This document shows, piece after piece, positions 8,615 to 16,714 of a DNA stretch of 64,000 nucleotides; positions within the stretch are counted from its first letter, which is position 1, and each line of letters opens with the position of its first letter. The notes beneath the pieces are model-generated. The model searched no databases, had not been told where the DNA came from, and saw only the letters and a program-made list of their open reading frames with translations. The DNA comes from Dinoroseobacter sp034111085 (GTDB lineage Bacteria > Pseudomonadota > Alphaproteobacteria > Rhodobacterales > Rhodobacteraceae): contig JAWUXZ010000017.1 of assembly GCA_034111085.1 (NCBI GenBank), positions 1 through 64,000 of the forward strand, in the 5' to 3' direction. Both the position numbers and the translations under genes were made by a program.

Positions 8615-9493
8615 ATGACCGACAACACCGAAGACCGCTACCACTACGCTTTGGTTCGCCGCGCGATTGAGGCGCTGGATGCGGCAGGCGGTGCCAATGT
8701 CTCGCTTGAGGCCTTAGCCGGCGAGGTCAATCTGAGCCCCGCTCATTTCCAGCGCGTGTTCTCTCGTTGGGCGGGGGTAAGCCCGAAGAAGTTGCAGCAC
8801 TATCTGGCGCTGGGTCACGCAAAGGTCCTGCTGGAGGAGCGGTTTACCACGTTGGAGACCTCACATGCAGTGGGGTTGTCAGGGCCGGGACGCCTGCATG
8901 ATCTATTCGTGAACTGGGAAGCCATGAGCCCCGGAGATTACGCAGCGGGCGGCGCGGGTTTGACGATCCGGTGGGGCTGGTTTGACAGCCCGTTTGGGCC
9001 AGCGCTGATTATGGGAACCCTCAAGGGCATCTGCGGGATTGGCTTTGCGGATGAGGTCGGGCCGCAGGAAACACGCACAGACCTGATGGCGCGCTGGCCA
9101 AAGGCCGATTTCGTCGAAGACCGGGCGGCCCTCGCGCCACTGGCCGCACAAGCCTTCCCGTCCACAGGTGCCTCGACCGGGCCGTTACACCTGTTAGCCG
9201 CACCGTGTCAGATCAAGGTTTGGGAGGCGTTGTTGCGCGTTCCCTCGGGCCATGTGACGACATACTCCGAGATCGCGAGCAGCATCGGCAACCCGCGTGC
9301 CGTGCGCGCCGTGGGCAGTGCAGTGGGGCGCAACCCCATCGGCTGGCTGGTCCCGTGCCACCGCGCGCTGCGCAAAACCGGGGGGCTGGGGGGCTATCAC
9401 TGGGGACTGCCGATGAAGCGGGCGATGCTGGCGTTTGAGGCGGCACATCTGGACACAGACACTGCCGCAAAACTGGCGGAAAATCGCGCGTGA
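8615..9493 (+). CDS. Ada-like protein: AraC-type HTH fused to methylated-DNA-cysteine methyltransferase
   Basis: Starting at 8615 (MTDNTEDRYHYALV), the 292-residue protein has an N-terminal AraC-like helix-turn-helix (NLSPAHFQRVFSRWAGVSP), the O6-alkylguanine methyltransferase linker domain, and the active site PCHR with acceptor Cys248. It lacks the zinc-cysteine AdaA domain of E. coli Ada that repairs phosphotriesters. It should remove methyl groups from O6-methylguanine and may bind DNA as a regulator, but it cannot use the classical phosphotriester switch. It stands alone between the Hint gene and an OmpA lipoprotein. Confidence 0.92.
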   Translation: MTDNTEDRYHYALVRRAIEALDAAGGANVSLEALAGEVNLSPAHFQRVFSRWAGVSPKKLQHYLALGHAKVLLEERFTTLETSHAVGLSGPGRLHDLFVNWEAMSPGDYAAGGAGLTIRWGWFDSPFGPALIMGTLKGICGIGFADEVGPQETRTDLMARWPKADFVEDRAALAPLAAQAFPSTGASTGPLHLLAAPCQIKVWEALLRVPSGHVTTYSEIASSIGNPRAVRAVGSAVGRNPIGWLVPCHRALRKTGGLGGYHWGLPMKRAMLAFEAAHLDTDTAAKLAENRA

Positions 9494-9570
9494 GGGCCGC
9501 TTGGGCTATGCGCGCGCAGTTTTCATGATTAGCTGACGTAAAATTAGTATCATTACAGGATTCAGTTCAC

Positions 9571-10221
9571 ATGCCCCGTCTACGTACCACTCTTCTTGGC
9601 CTCACCGCCGCGTCCCTCGTTCTGGCGTCCTGCACTGACCCAAATTCAGGACAACTCAACCGCACGCAAACCGGCGTCGCCGTTGGCGCGGCGTTGGGCG
9701 GCCTGTTCGGCCTTAGCCGCGATGGCGACGCGCCAGCAGAAGCGGTCCTCGGCGCGATTGTCGGCGGTGCAATTGGCGGCGCGATTGGCAACCAGCTTGA
9801 TAAGCAAGCCGCGGAATTGCAGCGCGATTTGGGTGCCAGTGGTGCCACCGTGGTTAACACCGGCGACCGTCTGGTCGTGACCATGCCCCAAGATATCCTG
9901 TTCGCGGTCGATAGCACTTCGGTGCAGCCAGGCCTTCAGTCTGATCTGGCCACCTTGGCACGCAGCCTGAACGACTACCCCAACACCACCATCGATGTGA
10001 TCGGCCATACCGACAACACCGGAGCGGCGGGCTATAACCAGAACCTGTCCCAGCGACGCGCCCAAGCGGTCACATCGATCCTTCAATCGAATGGCGTTAG
10101 CGCTGGGCGTTTGCGCTCTATCGGTCGTGGCGAGGATGCGCCTGTAGCCTCAAACCTGAATGAGTCTGGGCGCTCGCAGAACCGCCGCGTTGAGATCATC
10201 ATCCGGCCTAACACGGCCTAA
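9571..10221 (+). CDS. OmpA family peptidoglycan-binding lipoprotein
   Basis: The 216-residue protein begins with a lipoprotein signal peptide ending in the lipobox LVLAS-C. Next comes a glycine-zipper segment (two GxxxG-rich stretches, roughly residues 33-75). The C-terminal OmpA domain includes DVIGHTDNTG and the ERRVEI-like end NRRVEIII. It is probably anchored in the outer membrane by its lipid and contacts peptidoglycan through the OmpA domain. It resembles YiaD-like proteins. It is followed closely by a GntR regulator whose operator lies in the gap, but a regulatory link is not shown. Confidence 0.92.
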   Translation: MPRLRTTLLGLTAASLVLASCTDPNSGQLNRTQTGVAVGAALGGLFGLSRDGDAPAEAVLGAIVGGAIGGAIGNQLDKQAAELQRDLGASGATVVNTGDRLVVTMPQDILFAVDSTSVQPGLQSDLATLARSLNDYPNTTIDVIGHTDNTGAAGYNQNLSQRRAQAVTSILQSNGVSAGRLRSIGRGEDAPVASNLNESGRSQNRRVEIIIRPNTA

Positions 10222-10241
10222 CGCCTTGCCGTTTTTCCGAG

Positions 10242-10262
10242 TTGGTCATATCGTTTGACCAA
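10242..10262. promoter_or_regulatory. Candidate operator of the GntR/FadR regulator
   Basis: A perfect inverted repeat, TTGGTCA-N7-TGACCAA, sits 15 bases before the regulator's ATG at 10278. TGGT/ACCA half-sites are typical of the FadR subfamily, although the spacing here is wider than the classical sites. Its position over the ribosome-binding region suggests negative autoregulation, which is an inference. Confidence 0.55.
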
Positions 10263-10277
10263 TTCGGGAGCCAGTTG

Positions 10278-11048
10278 ATGCCATTTCAAAAAGTCCAATC
10301 CGAGAAACTGAGCAACGCTGTTGTGCGACAGATAGAGCTTCTGGTGCTGCGCGGTATCTTACGTCCCGGCGAGCGTTTGCCGTCCGAGCGCGAGTTGGCC
10401 GAAAAGATGGGTGTGTCGCGCCCGTCGCTGCGCGAAGCGATTGCCGAATTGCAGGCGGATGGGCTTTTGACCAGCAAAGCAGGCGCGGGCGTTTTCGTGG
10501 CCGAGGTGCTGGGATCGTCGTTCTCGCCGGCCCTGATCCGGCTCTTTGCGGCCCATGACGAGGCGGTGTTTGACTACATCACCTTCCGCCGCGACCTCGA
10601 AGGCATGACGGCCGAGCGCGCTGCGACCCGAGGATCAGACACCGATCTTAAGGTCGTCGATACGGTATTTCGGAAAATGGAAGCCGCCCACACCAAACGT
10701 AATCCTGAAGAAGAAGCGCAGCTGGACGCGCAATTCCACCTCGCCATCGTCGAGGCCGGGCATAACGTTGTGATGCTGCATATGATGCGCTCGATGTTTG
10801 AGTTGCTGCACGGCGGCGTCTTCTACAACCGTCAAGTGATGTTCCGCCAACGGATCACGCGCGGGGTGTTGCTGGACCAGCACCGCGCGATCAACGACGG
10901 GGTGCAATCGCGTGACGGCGCTGCGGCAAGGGCAGCGGTCGAGCGGCACCTCGACTACGTGCGCGACAGCCTGTCGGAATGGCGCAGCCTCGAGAAGAAC
11001 GAAGCGATTGCCAAGCAACGGTTCGATCATGAAACGGCAAAGGGCTAG
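10278..11048 (+). CDS. FadR/GntR family transcriptional regulator (FCD domain)
   Basis: The ATG at 10278 gives 256 residues. The N-terminal winged helix has the GntR signature RLPSERELAEKMGVSRPSLR, followed by the all-helical FCD ligand domain with conserved Asp/His metal-binding positions (DAQFHLAIVEAGHN). Proteins of this size and N-terminus often respond to pyruvate, lactate, glycolate or fatty acyl derivatives, but the ligand cannot be told here. The gene is followed immediately by a bidirectional terminator and faces the atpF gene, so its targets are not its neighbours apart from itself. Confidence 0.92.
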   Translation: MPFQKVQSEKLSNAVVRQIELLVLRGILRPGERLPSERELAEKMGVSRPSLREAIAELQADGLLTSKAGAGVFVAEVLGSSFSPALIRLFAAHDEAVFDYITFRRDLEGMTAERAATRGSDTDLKVVDTVFRKMEAAHTKRNPEEEAQLDAQFHLAIVEAGHNVVMLHMMRSMFELLHGGVFYNRQVMFRQRITRGVLLDQHRAINDGVQSRDGAAARAAVERHLDYVRDSLSEWRSLEKNEAIAKQRFDHETAKG

Positions 11049-11053
11049 AATGC

Positions 11054-11083
11054 AAAAAACCCGGCGCGAACCGGGTTTTTTTC
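11054..11083. terminator. Bidirectional intrinsic terminator between the GntR gene and atpF
   Basis: The stem AACCCGG/CCGGGTT with loop CGCGAA is flanked by six A on the left and a run of T on the right. It can therefore end both the rightward GntR transcript and the leftward atp operon, whose last gene stops at 11111. Confidence 0.88.
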
Positions 11084-11110
11084 TAATCACTTTAGGTTTA
11101 GCAAACCTGC

Positions 11111-11680
11111 CTAGTGCAGCTTCGCCCCAACCGTTGCGATAGCATCATCCACCAGCTTGCCGCGATCCGCGGCTTTCATGGACGATCCGATCACGTCACC
11201 AGCCGCAGCAATAGCGACCGAGATCGCTTGATCGCGAACGTGGCGCACCGCTTTGCCCTCGGCACTGGCGATCTGCTCTTCAGCAGCAGCCAGACGGCGG
11301 GTGATGGATTTCTCCAGATCTGCGCGGGCTTGAACAGCGGCCATTTCGGCCTCTTCTTTGGCCTGAGCAACGATGCGGTTGGCTTGGTCTTGGACTTCGC
11401 GGCTTTTACGCTCGTAGCTGGCCAAAAGCGCCTGAGCTTCCTCACGCAGCGACTTAGCTTCATCCAGTTCCGACCGGATGCCATCGGCACGCTTGTCGAG
11501 CAAACCACCGATCATCTCCGGCACCTTGTAGTAGATCAAGATGCCGATGAAGACGATAAAGCCCATCGTGACGATGAAGTCCGTGTTGGAAAACGAGAAG
11601 AACGGTTTGTCCTTGCCCGCTGCCAGCGCTGGTCCCGCGCTCAGCAAGAACAGAACGGGTGCGATCAAACGTGCGTTCAT
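11111..11680 (-). CDS. atpF: ATP synthase Fo subunit b
   Basis: The 189-residue protein has an N-terminal hydrophobic segment, a membrane anchor at residues ~36-52 and a long charged helical region ending near residue 185, the shape of a peripheral stalk b subunit. It is the last gene of the Fo operon and overlaps atpX by 4 bases. The first ~20 residues (ending in ALAA-G) look like a cleavable signal, which is known for b subunits of Rhodobacter relatives. Two different b-type genes occur here, so the stalk is expected to be a b/b' heterodimer. Confidence 0.95.
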   Translation of the reverse strand: MNARLIAPVLFLLSAGPALAAGKDKPFFSFSNTDFIVTMGFIVFIGILIYYKVPEMIGGLLDKRADGIRSELDEAKSLREEAQALLASYERKSREVQDQANRIVAQAKEEAEMAAVQARADLEKSITRRLAAAEEQIASAEGKAVRHVRDQAISVAIAAAGDVIGSSMKAADRGKLVDDAIATVGAKLH

Positions 11681-12216
11681 TGACCCGATCCTTTCAGCTT
11701 TGCGTCGACAGCAGCATTCACCGTTTTGTCATCTGCCGTGCCCGGAGCAATCGCAGCCACAATCGCCAGAGCAGTATCTCGGGCGACCTCGGCCACGTTT
11801 TCCATTGCGCTGGCCCTAATCGCGTTGATGGCGACCTCGGATTCAGCAGTACGGGCAGAAATTTCAGCGTCTGCCTTGGCAATAGCTTCGTCGAGACCGG
11901 CTTTGATCTCGGCGCGGGTTTCGCCAGCAATACGACCAGCCTCGACCCGTGCATCTGCCAGAGCCTTATCATAGGCTTTTTCGGCCTCGATGGCTTTTAG
12001 CTTCAGCTCTTCGGCGGCAGCAATGTCGTTCGTAATCGTGCCTTGACGTTCTGCCAATACGGCAGCGATCCGGGGCAGTGCGACGCGCGACAGTATAAGA
12101 TAGATGATGACAAGCGTCACCGCGAGCCAGAAAATCTGGTTCGGAAAGGTCGAAAAGTCCAGCTGCGGCATGCCGGGTGCGGCGGCTTGCGCGGCCTCAG
12201 TTGTTTCGGTGGCCAT
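11677..12216 (-). CDS. atpX: ATP synthase Fo subunit b' (second b-type subunit)
   Basis: The start at 12216 (MATETTEAAQAA) is supported by GGAGGG 6 bases upstream and gives 179 residues. An Ala-rich N-terminus is followed by one membrane segment (FWLAVTLVIIYLILS) and a long alanine/glutamate-rich helix. It forms the heterodimeric peripheral stalk with AtpF, as in phototrophic and other alphaproteobacteria. The gene is between atpE and atpF. Confidence 0.94.
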   Translation of the reverse strand: MATETTEAAQAAAPGMPQLDFSTFPNQIFWLAVTLVIIYLILSRVALPRIAAVLAERQGTITNDIAAAEELKLKAIEAEKAYDKALADARVEAGRIAGETRAEIKAGLDEAIAKADAEISARTAESEVAINAIRASAMENVAEVARDTALAIVAAIAPGTADDKTVNAAVDAKLKGSGQ

Positions 12217-12293
12217 CGGTCCCTCCTGGCTCCTTTGATCCATCGGGGCGCAGCATCATGCGCACGCCCCGACCGTAAGGATAGCGGGTAGGT

Positions 12294-12530
12294 TTAGACG
12301 GCGAACATCAACAGCAGAGCGACGAGGAACGAAAAGATCCCCAGCGCTTCTGCAAACGCGATGCCGATGAAGAGCGTTGCGGTCTGACCGGCTGCTGCCG
12401 ATGGGTTCCGCAATGCGCCTGAGAGGTAGTTGCCTACAACGTTGCCCACGCCGATGGCTGCGCCACCCATACCGGTGCATGCGAGGCCTGCGCCGATCAG
12501 GGCGCCCATTTGTACGATATCGCCTTCCAT
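12294..12530 (-). CDS. atpE: ATP synthase Fo subunit c
   Basis: The start at 12530 gives 78 residues, the normal size for the proteolipid. Two membrane hairpin helices are visible with the polar loop ALRNPSA between them. The ion-binding acidic residue lies in the second helix (GIAFAEALGIF). Its glycine-rich first helix (GAGLACTGMGGAAIGVG) is the ring-packing motif. The sequence is of proton-type appearance. AGGAG-like ribosome-binding bases precede the ATG. Confidence 0.97.
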   Translation of the reverse strand: MEGDIVQMGALIGAGLACTGMGGAAIGVGNVVGNYLSGALRNPSAAAGQTATLFIGIAFAEALGIFSFLVALLLMFAV

Positions 12531-12582
12531 GTCTTTTCTCCTTACGATGGAATTGGTAGATTTCTGTTGTCTTAGGATGACC

Positions 12583-13338
12583 CTAGTGGTGCGGATGCAG
12601 CGCATCTTTCAGATACACGCAGGTCAGAATGGTAAACACGTAAGCCTGGATGAACGACACCAGCACCTCTAGTCCGTACATCGCTGTCACGGCCAAGATC
12701 GACAGCGGGCTGATCGCAAGGATCGCGGCAAAACCAGCGAACACTTTGATCACCGCGTGACCTGCCATCATGTTGCCTGCCAAACGAATGGAATGGCTGA
12801 TGGGGCGTGCGAAATACGAGATAATTTCAATAAGAGCCAGAACCGGGCGGATCGGCAGCGGTGCCGCTGACACCCAGAACAGGCTTAGGAAACCAAAGCC
12901 GTTCTTCACGAACCCAAGAATGGTCACTGCGAAGAACACGCCCAGCGCCATGACGCCTGTGACGGCGATGTGGCTGGTCGGCGTGAAGGCCGTTGGCACA
13001 AGGCCAAGGAAATTTGAGAACACAATGAACAAGAACAGCGTCATGATATATGGGAAGTACTTCAGACCGTCTTTGCCGGTGATGTCTTCGACCATCTTAT
13101 AGATGAAGCCGTAGCCAAGCTCGGCCACTGATTGGCTGCGCGACGGGATGATCGCGCGGCGCTTGGTGCCCATAACGAACATCAAGAAAACGCAGACAAT
13201 CGCCAAACCCATCCACAAAGTCGTGTTGGTTGGGGTGTACCAAGCAATTGGGCCGTTTCCGAAGAGCGGCTCGATGATGAACTGATCCATCGGGTGGAAT
13301 TCGAGGCCGCCGCCTTCTGCTTTTGCGTCATCCGACAT
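12583..13338 (-). CDS. atpB: ATP synthase Fo subunit a
   Basis: The 251-residue membrane protein contains the conserved essential Arg helix (HSIRLAGNMMAGH) that faces the c-ring, and a C-terminal helix ending ILTCVYLKDALHPHH. The N-terminal segment FIIEPLFGNGPIAW is typical of alphaproteobacterial subunit a. It forms the proton half-channels. It lies 1 base from the end of atpI and upstream of atpE in the standard order. Confidence 0.97.
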   Translation of the reverse strand: MSDDAKAEGGGLEFHPMDQFIIEPLFGNGPIAWYTPTNTTLWMGLAIVCVFLMFVMGTKRRAIIPSRSQSVAELGYGFIYKMVEDITGKDGLKYFPYIMTLFLFIVFSNFLGLVPTAFTPTSHIAVTGVMALGVFFAVTILGFVKNGFGFLSLFWVSAAPLPIRPVLALIEIISYFARPISHSIRLAGNMMAGHAVIKVFAGFAAILAISPLSILAVTAMYGLEVLVSFIQAYVFTILTCVYLKDALHPHH

Positions 13339-13339
13339 G

Positions 13340-13702
13340 TTACGCGTCCTCTTTCTTATCCGGGTCTTGAGACCTCGGTTTTTCAGCCGGACCCTGAAGT
13401 CCGAGAATATTGCCCTCTTGAAGCTCGTTGGCGGTGCGGATCATAGTTTTGACCCCCGCGACGAACCCAAGCATTGTGAAGATGACCAGAAAGATCGGCA
13501 ACGTGCCAAGCATCCAGTCGATCCCGTATCCGATAACAAAGCCGATCCCGAGACCCGAGACCAATTCGATCACCATGCGCCAAGCGTGCTGCGCCTGGCT
13601 GTAATGTTCTTCGACCTTGGGGACATCATCGTCCCGGCCTTTGAGGGCGTCGATCTTTGCCTGAAGGTCGTCCAGGCGCTTAGGATCGGGCGCATCACTC
13701 AT
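13340..13702 (-). CDS. atpI: ATP synthase accessory protein I (AtpI/AtpZ type)
   Basis: The 120-residue protein has a charged, coiled-coil-like N-terminus (residues ~8-32) and two membrane helices around residues 40-90, the layout of AtpI. It is first in the Fo operon, directly before atpB. Family members assist assembly of the c-ring and are not catalytic. The C-terminus is a short polar tail. Confidence 0.9.
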   Translation of the reverse strand: MSDAPDPKRLDDLQAKIDALKGRDDDVPKVEEHYSQAQHAWRMVIELVSGLGIGFVIGYGIDWMLGTLPIFLVIFTMLGFVAGVKTMIRTANELQEGNILGLQGPAEKPRSQDPDKKEDA

Positions 13703-13731
13703 GGTCAGGGAACCCCCTTCGGTCTGCGCAG

Positions 13732-13760
13732 AAACTAGGCAGAGGGCGCGCCCAAGTCAA
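13732..13760 (-). promoter_or_regulatory. Promoter of the Fo-ATP synthase operon
   Basis: On the minus strand TTGACT (13760-13755) and TAGTTT (13737-13732) are separated by exactly 17 bases, about 30 bases upstream of the atpI ATG at 13702. This matches the housekeeping sigma-70 spacing; activity is inferred. Confidence 0.6.
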
Positions 13761-13861
13761 CGCACGTTATGCAGGCGCAGAAATGGCGTAAGAGGCTGAT
13801 TTATATGAACTTCGCAAGGGTGCGACAGTCTGGCCTTACCGACAGGCGGCCCAGATCATAT

Positions 13862-13877
13862 TCAACCATTTGGTTGA
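13862..13877. promoter_or_regulatory. Candidate ArsR operator
   Basis: The inverted repeat TCAACCA-TT-TGGTTGA has 7-base arms and lies 32 bases before the ArsR ATG at 13910. CAACCA/TGGTTG dyads are commonly seen upstream of SRPBCC-linked ArsR regulators. It probably serves autoregulation. Confidence 0.5.
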
Positions 13878-13909
13878 CCAATTGCCGCCGCACTGCCATC
13901 TCGGGCCCT

Positions 13910-14257
13910 ATGACACGCGAGCTTGATACCGCATTTGCCGCCCTTGCGGACCCGACACGCCGGGCGATCCTGTCTATGCTGCTGGAAGACGACATGGCCG
14001 TCACCGATGTGGCCGAGCCGTTTGCGATGTCGCTGGCGGCGATCTCTAAGCATCTCGGTGTGCTGAGCGCCTCGGGGTTGATCAGTCAAGAAAAGCGCGG
14101 ACGGGTAAAGTGGTGCAAGCTGGAACCGGACGCATTGCGAAACGCGTCTGTCTGGATGCAAGGTTTCGGTCAGTTTGAGCCGGTTAACCTTGATGCGTTC
14201 GAGCGGTTCTTGGAGACAGAGTTGTCTGACGAGGACGACCCTTCGGACGCCTCTTGA
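13910..14257 (+). CDS. ArsR/SmtB family transcriptional regulator
   Basis: I start the gene at 13910 (MTRELDTAFAALADPTRRAI), giving 115 residues; the 47 codons upstream span the operator dyad and lack family similarity. The winged helix includes VTDVAEPFAMSLAAISKHLGVL. No metal-binding CxC motif is present on the recognition helix, so metal sensing is unlikely; this subgroup usually controls a neighbouring enzyme of the SRPBCC or similar family. Its 3' end overlaps, tail to tail, the broken ClbS/DfsB gene by about 88 bases. Confidence 0.9.
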   Translation: MTRELDTAFAALADPTRRAILSMLLEDDMAVTDVAEPFAMSLAAISKHLGVLSASGLISQEKRGRVKWCKLEPDALRNASVWMQGFGQFEPVNLDAFERFLETELSDEDDPSDAS

Positions 14258-14748
14258 GAAGCCTTCAAGCATGCGCGCGCAAACTTGGCGGCAGACCGGT
14301 AATGGCTCGCCCCTGCCGCTTCGCCCCACCGCCCCAACGTCCATTCGTTCATCCACGGATGCAGAGGAGCGGTATAGAGGCTGGCGTCAGTCTCGGCCTC
14401 GAAAAAAGCCATGAGGCGCGCGTGCTGCTCTGACAACGCGTCGCGCACGTCGATCCATGTGAGGTCAAATTGGTCCTGCCGCACCGCAGCGTTATAGGCT
14501 TTCAGCGCGTTCCACTTATAGCCAGGCGCAGGCGTTTGCACTGCCTTGCCCGCGCGCGCACCTTCGACCCACGTGAAGTATAGTGTGATCCAATGGGCGC
14601 GGTGGCCGATGATGTCTTTGAGGGTCAGGCCGTCTTAAAACGGCGTTATTGCAAGCTCTTGGCTGACCGTATCAAGCGTCCGGTTCAGGTTTTCAAATTC
14701 GCATTTTGTAATGGAAAGCAGCTCTCGGCGACTGGTCGCGGCGGGCAT
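14170..14748 (-). pseudogene. ClbS/DfsB (DUF1706) family gene broken by an in-frame TAA
   Basis: Reading from ATG 14748, which has AAAGGAG upstream, the frame gives MPAATSRRELLSI and about 37 codons, then TAA at 14637-14635. The same frame continues without interruption as DGLTLKDIIGHRAHWI, GYKWNALKAYN and a C-terminal HYRSAAKFARA motif to 14170. Both halves match one ClbS/DfsB-type protein of ~170 residues, and family members have E or D at the stop position, so a single GAA to TAA change is the simplest explanation. ClbS proteins protect against colibactin-type genotoxins; most relatives are uncharacterised. The last ~30 codons are antisense to the ArsR gene. A sequencing error cannot be excluded. 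Confidence 0.75.
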
Positions 14749-14817
14749 GAGATCTTCTCCTTTTGCGAGCACATCTAGCATACTGCACTGCAGCGGGCGC
14801 GGACCCAAGTCAACCGA

Positions 14818-15723
14818 CTAGCGCTGTGCAGCGGGCGCGGATCTCGTCTGGTCTTTAAGCAAAAGCGCCAAGGCCAGCACTGTCAGCGCCACGCCTGCAA
14901 GGATCAGTATCGGCGGCGCGCCTTTGCCCAAGCCCAACTGCCACAAGACCACCCATGACGGCGTCAGATATGTATAGGCCATGACCTTGGCCGAGGGCAG
15001 ACGCAGGGTCGCGTATTGCAGCAGCACGAAGGTGACTGAGGATGCGAAAACCGACAAATAGATAAGGGTGATCCAGACAATGGCGGGCAAAGCGCTCCAA
15101 GGGGTCGCCAGTAATTCTGGCGCGCCCCAGATAAACAGCACGATCGCCCCCGCAACGAGGACGCCGAACGCGAATTGCACGGCACTCTCGCCCCGGTTCA
15201 GCTTGCGTGACAAGGGCGTATACAGAGCATGCGCGATGCAGCCGAAGAAATAGATCACCTCGCCCCGGCCAACATCAAACGCGCGCAGGGCCGCTATGTC
15301 TGCACGAAAGATCACCCAGAGAGCGCCCACCCCGCCAATCGCCAAGGCCAGCACCATGCGCGGGGTCGTCACTTGACGCAGCAGCAACCAGCCGAATCCG
15401 CCCGCTATGATCGGGGTCAAGGTGAACACCGCAGCGGTCGAGACCGGCGGCGCTGTCTTCAACCCCTCGAACATCAGGACAAAATAGACCGCAAAGATGC
15501 CGCCCAGCAGCAGGTACCGCCAAGGAGCGCGGAAGCCGTCTCGGGTGGCACTTCGCGTCGCAAGCATCACAGCGCCGACAATCGCGGCAGACAGCACAAA
15601 GCGCAGGGCGTTCAATGCGGTCGGGGCGATCTCGTTTGCTGCCAGCGAGCCGAGCGCAAAACTGCCCGCCACCAAGGCCGAGAACACCAGCATCGCCAGA
15701 TGTCCGCGCAGCGCAGGCGTCAA
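14818..15723 (-). CDS. EamA/DMT family transporter
   Basis: The 301-residue protein is almost entirely hydrophobic with about ten predicted membrane helices in two EamA repeats (repeat 1 about residues 8-135, repeat 2 about 155-285). The first repeat ends near PIIAGGFGWLLL. Substrates of the drug/metabolite superfamily range from amino acids to nucleobases and cannot be read from the sequence. The gene overlaps the upstream LysR gene by 4 bases and is probably its co-transcribed partner. Confidence 0.9.
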   Translation of the reverse strand: MTPALRGHLAMLVFSALVAGSFALGSLAANEIAPTALNALRFVLSAAIVGAVMLATRSATRDGFRAPWRYLLLGGIFAVYFVLMFEGLKTAPPVSTAAVFTLTPIIAGGFGWLLLRQVTTPRMVLALAIGGVGALWVIFRADIAALRAFDVGRGEVIYFFGCIAHALYTPLSRKLNRGESAVQFAFGVLVAGAIVLFIWGAPELLATPWSALPAIVWITLIYLSVFASSVTFVLLQYATLRLPSAKVMAYTYLTPSWVVLWQLGLGKGAPPILILAGVALTVLALALLLKDQTRSAPAAQR

Positions 15724-16607
15724 AGGTCAACCCAGTCCTTGGCCGCAGTCTTCAGCGCAGCAGCCACACTTTGCACCTTAGCGGTGCGGTGCAGGTCTAC
15801 ATGCGTGACCAACCAAACAGGCGCGCGCCATTCCGGCTTGGCGGGGCACAACTCCACCAGATTGGGATCGCGCTGTGCGGCCCATTTTGGGCAGAACCCC
15901 GCGCCAACGCCCGATTGCACCGCATCGGCCATGTTGCGCATGTCGGAGGTGCGGTAGATGATCTGGCTGGCTGGCACATCGGCTTGCAACCACTGCATGA
16001 AGCCTGCGCGCGGCGTGTCATCGACAGAGCCGACAAAGCGGTGCCCGGTCAGGTCATAATCCGGCCCGATCAGGCCAAACTTGGCGACGTATTCTTTGGT
16101 GGCATAAAGCGAGACGCATTGGTCAAATAGCTTCTGGACCACGTTGTCGGGATCCTCGGGCGGTTTGCCTGCGCGCACAGCGATATGGGCCTCGCCGTAT
16201 TCCAGCCGGAACAGGCGCGTGTCGGTTAACAGCTTGATACTGACCTCGGGATGCTCGGCCTGAAACGCGCCAAAGACCGGAGCCAGCAGCGGCGACAGCA
16301 CCTCAAGCGTGGTCACAACCAACTCGCCCGAAACCTTGGCGGAATGCCCGTGCAGGCGTCCTTCAAGTTGGTCGAACTGCTCGGCCGTGGCTTGGGCCAC
16401 CTGCAACAGATCGCGCCCGGCTTCCGTGGCGGTGTAGCCGCGCGTGTGGCGTTGAAAGAGTTTCACACCAAGGCGCCCTTCGAGCGCATCGATATGGCGA
16501 ATGACAGTCGCATGATGCACGCCTAGTGCATCGGCCGCCCCGCTGACGGTGCCAAGGCGCGCGACATGGAAGGCTGTGCGGATCTCGTCCCAGGTCTCGA
16601 TCGGCAT
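15720..16607 (-). CDS. LysR family transcriptional regulator
   Basis: The 295-residue protein has an N-terminal HTH (TVSGAADALGVHHATVIRHI) and a LysR effector domain. The HTH is slightly unusual, with HHATVIRHID replacing the common QPAVSRQI. It is co-directional with and overlaps the EamA gene, and it is divergent from azoR with 107 bases between starts. It may regulate either or both. No specific inducer can be assigned. Confidence 0.9.
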   Translation of the reverse strand: MPIETWDEIRTAFHVARLGTVSGAADALGVHHATVIRHIDALEGRLGVKLFQRHTRGYTATEAGRDLLQVAQATAEQFDQLEGRLHGHSAKVSGELVVTTLEVLSPLLAPVFGAFQAEHPEVSIKLLTDTRLFRLEYGEAHIAVRAGKPPEDPDNVVQKLFDQCVSLYATKEYVAKFGLIGPDYDLTGHRFVGSVDDTPRAGFMQWLQADVPASQIIYRTSDMRNMADAVQSGVGAGFCPKWAAQRDPNLVELCPAKPEWRAPVWLVTHVDLHRTAKVQSVAAALKTAAKDWVDL

Positions 16608-16714
16608 GTTCTGTGCATCTCCTCACACTGAGTGCGCATTTGGGGCGATTGCGTTCAAATTTGCAATGGCCAATTGTGGCGGAGAGATTTAACACCCTTG
16701 AAAGGGACGCCGAC

